Source of the DNA: Rodentolepis nana | Taxonomy: Eukaryota; Platyhelminthes; Cestoda; Cyclophyllidea; Hymenolepididae | DNA: 16,306 nucleotides | Direction of reading: 5' to 3' | Assembly: GCA_900617975.1 (NCBI GenBank) | Contig: UZAE01014160.1 | Coordinates: 1-16,306 of the forward strand | Shown here: positions 8,185 through 15,980 of the stretch, piece by piece | Numbering within the stretch: position 1 is the stretch's first letter | Layout: the number at the start of each line of letters is the position of its first letter | Position numbers and translations under genes: made by a program | Notes under the pieces: generated by a model | Database searches by the model: none | The model's input: only the letters and a program-made list of their open reading frames with translations | Told to the model about the DNA's origin: nothing

Positions 8185-10086
8185 CTTTTTGTAAATTCCA
8201 TACTATGCACACTTTTGCCCCTGCCTTTACAGCCAGATTCTCGTATTTTTCTTCATGATTTTTCATCAAATGCCCAGATCTAGTCTTTACCTGGCTGAGG
8301 TTTTCAACATTCCATCGTTTCCTGCACGGTTCTCAATTTCTCCTCAAAACGCACACGCACTCTCTCTAATTGGACCAATCAAGCATCAGAAATGCTGAAT
8401 GCTTGCCATCCTCTCTTGTACAACAAGTTATAATTCCAACGTAAGGAAAAAACTAATCCGCTGTTTCTGAAATAAACCATTGGATGATATAACGGCGTGC
8501 GGTTACAGTTGTAATTTCGATTCCCATTACGGTAGTTCTATCCTTACAATCTTTGGGAGTGTCCATAGCAGGAATTGTAAGTTCTTATTAATGTTCAACA
8601 AGCATGAAAAATCGATAATCGGTAAACCAGTGATCGAAGACCTGAGCCAGCAAACTCTGTTGAAATACAGGGAAAATATACTGTCCTTTCCTAACTAAAG
8701 CGCCTCCTTAATAACAAACATTTTTCCGGAAGGTGCGGGGTCTGTATTTACAGCATTTATTTATTGATTTCCTAGTTTCTGGACAGTTAATGACTTCCTG
8801 GTCAATTAAAGGTGACATAGTTTTGTCTTAACCAGGTGGTCGTTCAACATCTGCAACAAAACTAAATATTCCACAAGAGGGAGAGAAGACGAGGTAGGGG
8901 GGGGGGGTCTATTGTATTTATTCAAGCCGAACGTTTCTTCGTCACAGGGGATTAAATACGGTGAAGAGGGGATAGATATCAAAAATGTAACATTAAAAAG
9001 TCGATTTTCCATAAGTTGAGTTGTCAACTAATCAATTCTATCAAGTAAATGGAAGTGACACAAATAAAGTAAGAAAAAGTGCCTGCGAAATCACCTGAAA
9101 TCATACTGTCCATACTTGTCCTTTGATGTTCAAGACTAGTAAAGTCTCATTGATTTTTAAATTGAAATGGTAGGTAAAGTATTTGTTATGACGATCATAC
9201 AAAGTCGGCTTCCTTCCGATTTCGTTAGTCGCACTCCCCTTAATATAAAGTTCAAAAACTAATTTCAGTTGCCATGGAAAGTAAATTGAAAGTATCAGAT
9301 GCAGAGCAGAATTGCATTGTTGATTTCTACCACTCACCTCAGAGATCCCTCGATGAACAAAAGAAGGTTTTTCCTGAACTTATACCAATAATGTAAATCT
9401 TGCGGTTCATCAGATGAACTTTTGGGAGCTTGGGACTAGAGTCCTTTCAATTTCAGACAGATAAATCGGCACACAATGTTACGGATTTTTATGAATGCTG
9501 TTCATCGATGACGTGGATCGTTAATTTTCATCCGAATCAATCGTTAAGATCTTTCCCAATTGTTTTTGGGCGAATCGAAACTTCGAAAAAACCGTAAAAC
9601 AAAGACGTATTACAGCCAATATGCTCCCAAATAAGATTTTGCTCTAAACACAGGAAATGAGTTGATTGGTTCTCTTGTTGACCTCAGATCGTGATGTCCT
9701 CGTTTGACCAAAAAAGATTACAATTGTTGAGACTAGAGACGTGATTGCCTGAGGTCATGCTACATCAAGTCGCACCTCAGTCTCGGTTATACAAAATGGC
9801 GGCCATAATATACCCTGAAAACACCAATTTATCTCAATTGAAAACCTTTTCATACTGTTTTAAGATTGAATTAAGGGGAGTGAAAATAGAGTTAGAACAC
9901 TTTTCCCAGCCATTGTTAATCAGTGGGCTATCAGGAATAAGCATTATATTCTAAAACCTGAGACAGAGCTAATATTGGCAGGGAAAAGTTTAATGGAACT
10001 ATTGGAAAGGGAAGCATGGTTAAATAACTGGCGAACAGATGACCCCTTCAGTTTGTTAAAGAGTAATTAAAGTATATATTAGATAC
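8185..10086. other. 1.9-kb non-coding stretch without repeats of the family
   Basis: No gene recognised. Points of note: an inverted CCAAT pair ATTGGACCAAT at 8369-8379 followed by a 7-bp inverted repeat (CAAGCAT 8380-8386, ATGCTTG 8399-8405); a G11 run at 8897-8907 outside any SINE; and AAAATGGCGGCC at 9793-9804, a YY1-type motif. The frame at 8480-8698 (+) starts with TTG, not ATG, and is unrecognised. Frames at 8806-9027 (-), 9101-9337 (-) and 9745-9954 (+) are likewise unrecognised. Confidence 0.45.
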
Positions 10087-10659
10087 TACACATAAAGATG
10101 CGGAGTGTGCGATAGACTTATCTCCACGTGGTGAACCCTGGGCAATGTATACACATACGGCAAAAAATGTCCATAAACCGGCAGTTGACTTCTGACTTCA
10201 AACTGCCACGATCCCACCGTATGTAATTTTCGACTACTTCCACAGTACTTACCTCACCTCTTTTCTACCTTTTCTACCTTAGTCTTTGAAACCCTCTTCT
10301 GTTCCCCCTCCCTCTCGACTTTCTTTCACTTTAATGTTCAATCCCCTCTGTGAAGCCTGAAGTCAACTAAAGGGCTAATGATAACCATCAAAACGCCTGC
10401 CATTTGATATAAATAAATACACATAAAGATGTAAAAACCGTCGGGAAAAGACAAAGTCTTAATACATTGTTTCAACTTGAACTGAGTTAATAATGCAGTC
10501 AGGCACTAAGAGACTGGGTGTCTTACAGACAACCCCCAGGATTAAAGAATCTTATGTGCTCTGGTATCTATAATTAATATTGGGTTACCAGCACTATGGT
10601 ATGAGCTAGCCCCCACCCCCACACCCCCGATCAATATTTTACAAAAATGTATATTCCTT
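10084..10659 (+). repeat. First unit of exact 576-bp direct repeat ending at an N
   Basis: Starts TACTACACATAAAGATG, holds SINE copy 5, about 230 bases of unique DNA, and ends GTATATTCCTT directly before the N at 10660. I compared it base by base with 11853-12428 and saw no difference. The last nine bases are the beginning of the target duplication of the SINE at 12432, so this contig stops where that SINE should begin. Confidence 0.95.
10087..10431 (+). mobile_element. SINE-like retroposon copy 5 with perfect 14-bp target duplication
   Basis: Sense copy, element at 10101-10417. It is flanked by identical TACACATAAAGATG at 10087-10100 and 10418-10431, so it is a fairly young insertion. It carries copy-specific changes: TTATCTCC in place of TTACCTCC, GGTGAACCCTGG in place of GGTGCACCCTGG, and a short interrupted C-tract (TTCCCCCTCCCTCTCG). 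All of these are repeated exactly in the copy at 11870-12186, which is the same locus assembled twice. Confidence 0.95.
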
Positions 10660-10660
10660 N
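10660..10660. other. Ambiguous base N, probable contig junction
   Basis: One of only two N in the window. It sits between the end of the first 576-bp unit and a SINE tail. The SINE to its right has no matching target duplication on its left, so the join is probably not real. Confidence 0.85.
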
Positions 10661-11014
10661 TATTTATTTATTTATTTATTTATTTATTTCAAATGTCAGG
10701 CATTTTGATAGTTATCACTAGCCCTTTAGCTCACTTCTGGCTCCATAGAGAGGAGAAGAAACATCAAGGTGACAAAAAGACGAGAGGGGGACAGAATAAT
10801 GATTAACAGATTTAAAGGAGACAGACAGATACAAAGGCAGAGAAAAGGTAAGATAAGTACTGTGGAAGTGGTCGAATATGACAAAGAGTCGGGTTATAGT
10901 AGTTTGATGTCAGAAGTCAACTGTCGATCAATAGACTTTTTGCCGTATAAGTATACATTACCCAGGGTGCACTACGTAAAGGTAAGTCTATCGCACACCC
11001 CGAATGCCAAATAT
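10661..11014 (-). mobile_element. SINE-like retroposon copy 6, tail at the N junction
   Basis: Antisense copy, element at 10661-11001, with the longest tail seen (29 bases of TATT repeats, 10661-10689). The 5' head is complete (CTATCGCACACCCC). The base after it begins GAATGCCAAATAT (11002-11014), which by comparison with other copies should be the 5' target duplication. Its partner should stand left of the tail, but there the sequence is ATATTCCTT-N. GTAAGT donor-like signal at 10982-10987 (AAAG|GTAAGT), and a second GTAAG-type signal at 10848. Confidence 0.92.
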
Positions 11015-11460
11015 AAAATAATGGGTTTTCTTGAAATTGAAATGTACTATTCCCTAACTAATTAGACCAAAATGCCTTGGAATTAGCGAGACAAACTACC
11101 ATTCAATTTGCTTTAAGCAGAAGATAATGAAATAACTGTTGAAATATCAACTGTCGAATATTTCTATTTACTAGGAAACTAATCAACTTAGATTTCTATT
11201 TGAGAGTTGGATTCCCACTTCTCAAATTATTTTTCATTATTTACCTTTTTTCACTTAAATTCCACTTTATATTTGATCTCATATTTACTACCTTGAACAA
11301 TATTTGAAGTGAAATTTATGACGTGGTGTTTGAAATGTTTCTGATTTTTCAATGATGAGTTTTCCTGAGAAAATTGACTTGCTTTGTGAATTCTACTTTT
11401 CAATTTATATGGAAAGATTAGAGCAGGTCAGTTTTGAAATATAAACCAAATATTCTCTTC
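11015..11460. other. Non-coding AT-rich stretch within the inserted contig
   Basis: Strongly AT-rich with T-rich runs. No open frame, repeat or RNA gene is recognised. Confidence 0.5.
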
Positions 11461-11816
11461 AATCTTTCTTATTTTGGGGTGTGCGATAGACTTACCTCCA
11501 CGTGGTGCACCCTGGACAACGCATACTCATACGGCAAAAAAGTCTATTGACTGGCAGTTGACTTCTCGCTTCAAACTACTATCACCTCACTCAATGCCAT
11601 ATTCGACTATTTTCACAGTTCTCACTTCACCTTTGTTGTACCTTTGTGTTTGTCACTTACATCTTTGAAACACTCTTCTGTCCCCCCCCCCTCTCGACTT
11701 TTTTCAATTTGATCTTCCTTCCCCTCTGTGAAGCCTGAAGTCAATTAAAGGGCTAATGATAACCATCAAGACGCCTGCCATTTGATATAAATAAATAAAT
11801 AAATCTTTCTTATTTT
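11461..11816 (+). mobile_element. SINE-like retroposon copy 7 with perfect 15-bp target duplication
   Basis: Sense copy, element at 11476-11801, the best example for defining the family. It is flanked by identical AATCTTTCTTATTTT at 11461-11475 and 11802-11816. It starts GGGGTGTGCGATAGACTTACC and ends GATATAAATAAATAAATA. It keeps the perfect inverted repeat ATAGACTT ... AAGTCTAT in the head and has a C10 tract at 11682-11691. The frame reading IDLPPRGAPWTTHTHT has no ATG at its start. Confidence 0.97.
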
Positions 11817-11851
11817 TGGACGCAGAAAGCCCGCTAATTGGAGAAGTTAAG

Positions 11852-11852
11852 N
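11852..11852. other. Ambiguous base N, probable contig junction
   Basis: Second N of the window. The second 576-bp unit begins with the very next base, so it marks the start of a separately assembled contig. Confidence 0.85.
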
Positions 11853-12428
11853 TACTACACATAAAGATGCGGAGTGTGCGATAGACTTATCTCCACGTGG
11901 TGAACCCTGGGCAATGTATACACATACGGCAAAAAATGTCCATAAACCGGCAGTTGACTTCTGACTTCAAACTGCCACGATCCCACCGTATGTAATTTTC
12001 GACTACTTCCACAGTACTTACCTCACCTCTTTTCTACCTTTTCTACCTTAGTCTTTGAAACCCTCTTCTGTTCCCCCTCCCTCTCGACTTTCTTTCACTT
12101 TAATGTTCAATCCCCTCTGTGAAGCCTGAAGTCAACTAAAGGGCTAATGATAACCATCAAAACGCCTGCCATTTGATATAAATAAATACACATAAAGATG
12201 TAAAAACCGTCGGGAAAAGACAAAGTCTTAATACATTGTTTCAACTTGAACTGAGTTAATAATGCAGTCAGGCACTAAGAGACTGGGTGTCTTACAGACA
12301 ACCCCCAGGATTAAAGAATCTTATGTGCTCTGGTATCTATAATTAATATTGGGTTACCAGCACTATGGTATGAGCTAGCCCCCACCCCCACACCCCCGAT
12401 CAATATTTTACAAAAATGTATATTCCTT
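11853..12428 (+). repeat. Second unit of exact 576-bp direct repeat
   Basis: Identical, as far as I can read, to 10084-10659 with a constant offset of 1769. Unlike the first unit it continues without a break into the SINE at 12432 and that element's full target duplication, so this is the better-supported version of the locus. Confidence 0.95.
11856..12200 (+). mobile_element. SINE-like retroposon, probable assembly duplicate of copy 5
   Basis: Element at 11870-12186 with target duplications TACACATAAAGATG at 11856-11869 and 12187-12200, the same bases as copy 5. Identical insertion site, identical private mutations and identical flank show one insertion event seen twice, by misassembly or, less likely, by a very recent segmental duplication. 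Confidence 0.93.
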
Positions 12429-12799
12429 AAACTGGAGTAGCCAATAGACTTACCTCCACTTGGTACAGCCTGGACTAAGTGGACTTATACGACAAAAAGC
12501 GTCTATAAACCAGCAGTTGACTTCTAACTTCAAACCGCCACGACCCCACTGTGTGTCATATTCCACCACTTCCGCAGTACTCACCTCACCTTTTCTCTGC
12601 CTTTGTGTCTGTCTGTCTCTTCTTCTCCATCGCTTTTACATCTGTGAATTGCTCTTCTGCCCCCCCCCCCACCCAACCTCGATTTTGGTGACTTTGATGT
12701 CCCTCCTCTCTGTGAAGACCGAAGTCAACTAAGGGGGTAATGATAACTACCATAAAGACTTCTATTTGACATAAATAAATAAAATAAATATTCCTTAAA
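12420..12799 (+). mobile_element. SINE-like retroposon copy 8, expanded body
   Basis: Sense copy, element at 12432-12787, flanked by identical ATATTCCTTAAA at 12420-12431 and 12788-12799. It is the longest copy (about 356 bp) because of extra sequence in the pyrimidine-rich body: CTGTCTGTCTCTTCTTCTCC around 12609-12628 and a longer C11 tract plus ACCCAACC near 12660-12678. The head is diverged (GGAGTAGCCAATAGACTTACC, CCACTTGGTACAGCCTGG), so CACGTG is lost. The perfect duplication suggests the insertion is young although the head differs, which fits a separate subfamily. Confidence 0.94.
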
Positions 12800-13260
12800 T
12801 ATTCTTCCAATAGAGCCACTTATCAGACACTTCTGCTCTGCCCCGACCTATTCTCTTAATGTGTGTGCGTGGAGGGAGGGAGGGATTAGGGGAGCCTTCC
12901 CATGGGACGCTCAAATGATATTATTGTTATTGAACTCTATTAAGAAAATGCTGCTAGTTTTATTACAAAAATTGAACATAAGACAAAGAAAACTGGAATC
13001 CTAGCATAGCAGCTACTAGTAATTGGCCAAAAACATGGTGCTAATCTTTGTTTGTATAGAGTGTTTTCAAACATTCTTGCCACCCACCAGCGTACAAAGC
13101 TACCTTTGTTTATCACAAGTGCAAAATATCGACTAATGCCAATATTTATCCTTGAAGATTCAAACCAGTTCACGAAAATATTAACAATAACTCTCAAACC
13201 TTTCAGCCAAAATATTCACCTGAATGATCGCCAATATTAGAAAAGGTTTAAGTATGTTTT
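12800..13260. other. Non-coding stretch with a G-quadruplex motif
   Basis: Contains GGGAGGGAGGGATTAGGGG at 12874-12892, four G runs of three or more with loops of 1, 1 and 4. The two overlapping open frames (12940-13197 minus, 13052-13240 plus) are unrecognised and shadow each other. Confidence 0.5.
12874..12892 (+). promoter_or_regulatory. Canonical G-quadruplex-forming motif
   Basis: G runs at 12874-12876, 12878-12880, 12882-12884 and 12889-12892 satisfy the G3+N1-7 rule on the plus strand. A (GT) run precedes it. Whether it folds or regulates anything is not shown by the sequence. Confidence 0.6.
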
Positions 13261-13613
13261 ATATTCACGAATGTGGAGTGTGCGATAGACTTACCTCCAC
13301 GTGGTGCACCCTGGGCAACGTATGCTCATACGGGAAACAAGTCTGTTAATCGGCAGTTGACTTCTGACTTCGAAATACCATCACCCCACTCTATGTCATA
13401 TTCCCCTACTTCCACAGTAATCACCTCACATTTTTTCTACCTTTGTGTCTGTCTCTTTTACATCATTGAAACACTCTTCTCTTCCCTCCCCCCCCCTCTC
13501 AACTTTTTTCACTTTGATGTTCCTTCCCCTCTGTGAAGCCTGAAGTCAACTAGAGGACTTATGATAACTATCAAAACCCCTGTCATTTTATATAAATAAA
13601 TATTCACAAATGT
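13261..13613 (+). mobile_element. SINE-like retroposon copy 9 with 14-bp target duplication
   Basis: Sense copy, element at 13275-13599, flanked by ATATTCACGAATGT (13261-13274) and ATATTCACAAATGT (13600-13613), one mismatch. The head is intact (GGAGTGTGCGATAGACTTACC, CCACGTGGTGCACC) and the small hairpin CGTAT-GCTC-ATACG is perfect. The C-tract is split (CCCTCCCCCCCCCCTCTC). The open frame (IDLPPRGAPWATYAHT) runs through most of the element but starts from GTG, not ATG. Confidence 0.95.
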
Positions 13614-14126
13614 TGAAATGAGGCTTTCAATATCGCAATGTTGGAAAATGTGTGTTTAGCGCCAACCGGGAATTTATTGAAGGAACTGTCTAAAAGATTG
13701 CCTGGCAGATTTTAAAGCCTCTTATTGTTCGCACGAGTGGACATTAATCCAAATAAAATGGGCCTTTGATAAATGATTTCTAAACTTATGACGCCAAACA
13801 ACAATTCGGCTAGAAGAACCGATTTTGATCATTTAAAAAGCATGAATCTGTTTGAAGGCTTCCATCCGTTTGCGAACACGTCAATAAAAGCGACCCAAAA
13901 GGATGTGCATCACCTGAATTACCTAAATGTATTGAGGCCATGCATAGACGTAGCCTAAGTCACATGATTTTAACATCACTTTAATCTGGTCAGAACTTGT
14001 TTGTGTCCTATGATGATAAGCGACTCTGTGCATATTTTGCATTCAAGTTATCGTATATTAGATACTTAAATTATTAGGTGTTAAGTCGAGAATCTAATTA
14101 ACCTAAACGCAAGTGAGGACACACGA
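13614..14126. other. Non-coding stretch; one short ATG frame
   Basis: A 61-codon ATG frame at 13773-13958 (+) has mixed composition and resembles no family known to me. No promoter, splice or poly(A) pattern supports it. Confidence 0.45.
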
Positions 14127-14479
14127 AAGGTAGGAAGATTTATTTATTTCAAATGGCAGGCGTTTTGATAGTTATCATTAGCCACTTAACTGACTTCGGA
14201 CCTTACAGAGGGGAGGAGGAACTTCAAAGTGGCAAAAAGTCGAGAGGGGGACAGAATAATGATTCACAGATGTAACAGAGACAGACAGACAGACACAAAG
14301 GTAGAGAAAAGGTAAGATGAATACTGTGAAAGTTGTCGAATACAACATACAGTGGAATCATGGTAGTTTGAAGTCAGAATTCAACTGCCGGTTAATAGAC
14401 TTTTTTACCGTAAGAGTATACGTTGCCCAGGGTGCACCACGTGGAGGTAAGTCTATCGCGCACCCTAAGCTACGAAGAT
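14127..14479 (-). mobile_element. SINE-like retroposon copy 10 with 13-bp target duplication
   Basis: Antisense copy, element at 14140-14466, flanked by AAGGTAGGAAGAT (14127-14139) and AAGCTACGAAGAT (14467-14479), two mismatches, so older than copies 5, 7 and 8. The head is intact, with GAG|GTAAGT at 14444-14452. A (GACA)n stretch near 14278-14295 corresponds to the TGTC-rich part of the body. The 71-codon minus frame at 14358-14573 is the family frame extended into the flank and is not a gene. Confidence 0.92.
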
Positions 14480-15182
14480 AAAAACCATTGAATAAATTAG
14501 TGTCCCATTCAACTTCACGAGACCAGCTTCCCGAAAAAAGATGTGCGATGCATCTGGTGCCCAAAGAGACCACAAGAAGGAGGTGGTAATCTTGAAACCA
14601 ATGCGGTGGGGAAGGGAAAAGGGTTTTGACCCCCTTCGAAATCCATCTCTTTACAGTGAGGGGCTTGGCTATTTAGTAAATGGCATTTTATTCAGCGTGG
14701 AAAATGCGAACTCACATCGAAAATCCCAAAAACCCGAGTGAAGAATAAGACTTGGTGATCAAAGTGCACAGGATCAAATTAGTCAATTCCTGGTGAAATG
14801 AGAGTTTCTCATGAGAGCGGTTTCGGGATTTCATAAATTTTCCCATTTTGACCAATTTCCATAAGGAATTTGGACAGGGAAAGGAAATCATTCATTAAAT
14901 TGATTTCGTGCATTCAGGCATCCAAAGTCTAGGGAAACAGCATGCAACACTTAATCGGGATCTGTTCTGACCTGACTTATGCAAGGTCAGTTAACTACCT
15001 AACCCCGGCCAAGTGTAAATGGTTAATGGTCCCAGTAGATGCGTTGATGCATCTTACACATAATCGCTCCCAAATGGTAATAGGATTGATGTGGGGTTAG
15101 ATTCTATAACCTACTTCACATCTACCATTGATAGAGTATAGAGCTTTAGATAAACGCAAAGGCGCACGTATTTCTGAATTTT
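14480..15182. other. Non-coding stretch with two small inverted repeats
   Basis: An ATG frame of 66 codons at 14541-14741 (+) is unrecognised. CTGACCT-N10-AGGTCAG (14967-14990) pairs two nuclear-receptor-type half-sites in everted order, and AGATGC-N6-GCATCT lies at 15037-15054. No gene is seen. Confidence 0.45.
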
Positions 15183-15516
15183 AGTCAAATTATGTACATC
15201 AAATGTCAGGCTTTATGGTATTTATCATTGTCCATTTAGTTGACTTCGGGCTTCGCAGAGAGGAGGCATATCAAAGTCACAAAGAAAGTCGAACTGGGTG
15301 ACAGATGGGTGATTCACAGACGTAAATGAGAGAAAAAAAGGTTGAGAAAAGGTAAGATGAGTACTGAGGAAGTAGTCGGATATGACGTACAGTGGGGTGA
15401 TAAAAGTTTGGAGCCAGAAGTCAACTTCCTGTCTATAAAATTTTATGGCGTATGAGCATACGTTGCCCAGGGTGCACCAAGTGAATATAAGTCTATCGCG
15501 CACCCAAGTTAAATTA
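15183..15516 (-). mobile_element. SINE-like retroposon copy 11, diverged, tail eroded
   Basis: Antisense copy, element at 15193-15506, flanked by AGTCAAATTA (15183-15192) and AGTTAAATTA (15507-15516), a 10-bp duplication with one mismatch. The TAAA tail is gone (TGTACATCAAATGTCAGG). The G-tract is broken (GTCGAACTGGGTGACAG), and the donor-like GTAAGT is mutated to ATAAGT. This looks like one of the oldest copies here. The 122-codon minus frame at 15225-15593 simply crosses this element, starts with TTG and is not a gene. Confidence 0.9.
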
Positions 15517-15980
15517 AAGAGTAACAATGTTAAAAAGCTTAATGAACTACTATTTTCTGATTGGTTTGGTCCACGAAAAGCTTTTTCGAGCAAAAAATGA
15601 GTTATTGGGTTCTCAACACTTGCAATGATATATCAACCTAAACTTGTTACAGCAATTTTAACAATTCGCTAGAAATACCTTCTTGTCAAAGCACTTTAAG
15701 CTCACGGGTTTAACCCTAAAATCGTCGAGCAGATTGCTTAGATCTAACCATCTCAACCCCACCTAACCCTCTCAATAGTACAGGCGCAATTTAATATTTC
15801 AAATTCAGAGGTTTTAATTTAACTGGAAAACAGCAGGAACATTTGCCAATTGAGTAATTTGGACGAGTTGCTTCGAGTCAAAACATATGGCCTAGTGGAC
15901 AATTCGAGAATATTAGTGATAGGATAGATGGTCTCCAGGACTGTGGAAAGGTAATTACCATTTGGGATACTACTTCCAAT
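15517..15980. other. Non-coding stretch, no feature recognised
   Basis: AT-rich. Isolated CCTAACCCT-type words near 15708 and 15761 are too few to be telomeric repeats. No open frame of interest. Confidence 0.5.

Noticed and set aside
8480..8698. 72-codon plus frame as a small gene
   Set aside because: It begins with TTG rather than ATG, has no recognisable motif, and its length is expected by chance in 16 kb.
8880..8940. SINE G-tract region (GAGGTAGGGGGGGGGGG)
   Set aside because: Only the G run resembles the family; none of the conserved flanking words is present.
10601..10640. G-quadruplex on the minus strand (GCCCCCACCCCCACACCCCCG)
   Set aside because: Only three C runs are present; four are needed.
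12460..12819. Overlapping frames of 90 codons (+) and 77 codons (-)
   Set aside because: Both lie in SINE copy 8. The plus one is the diverged family frame without ATG and the minus one is its shadow.
10087..13613. Tandem satellite array
   Set aside because: Copies are separated by unrelated DNA of different lengths, lie in both orientations, and each has its own target duplication.
15225..15593. Longest open frame (122 codons, minus strand)
   Set aside because: It crosses SINE copy 11 and its flank, starts with TTG, and in the element uses a different frame from the other copies. No protein family is recognised.
15700..15775. Telomere-like CCCTAA words
   Set aside because: Only single, scattered units; no array.
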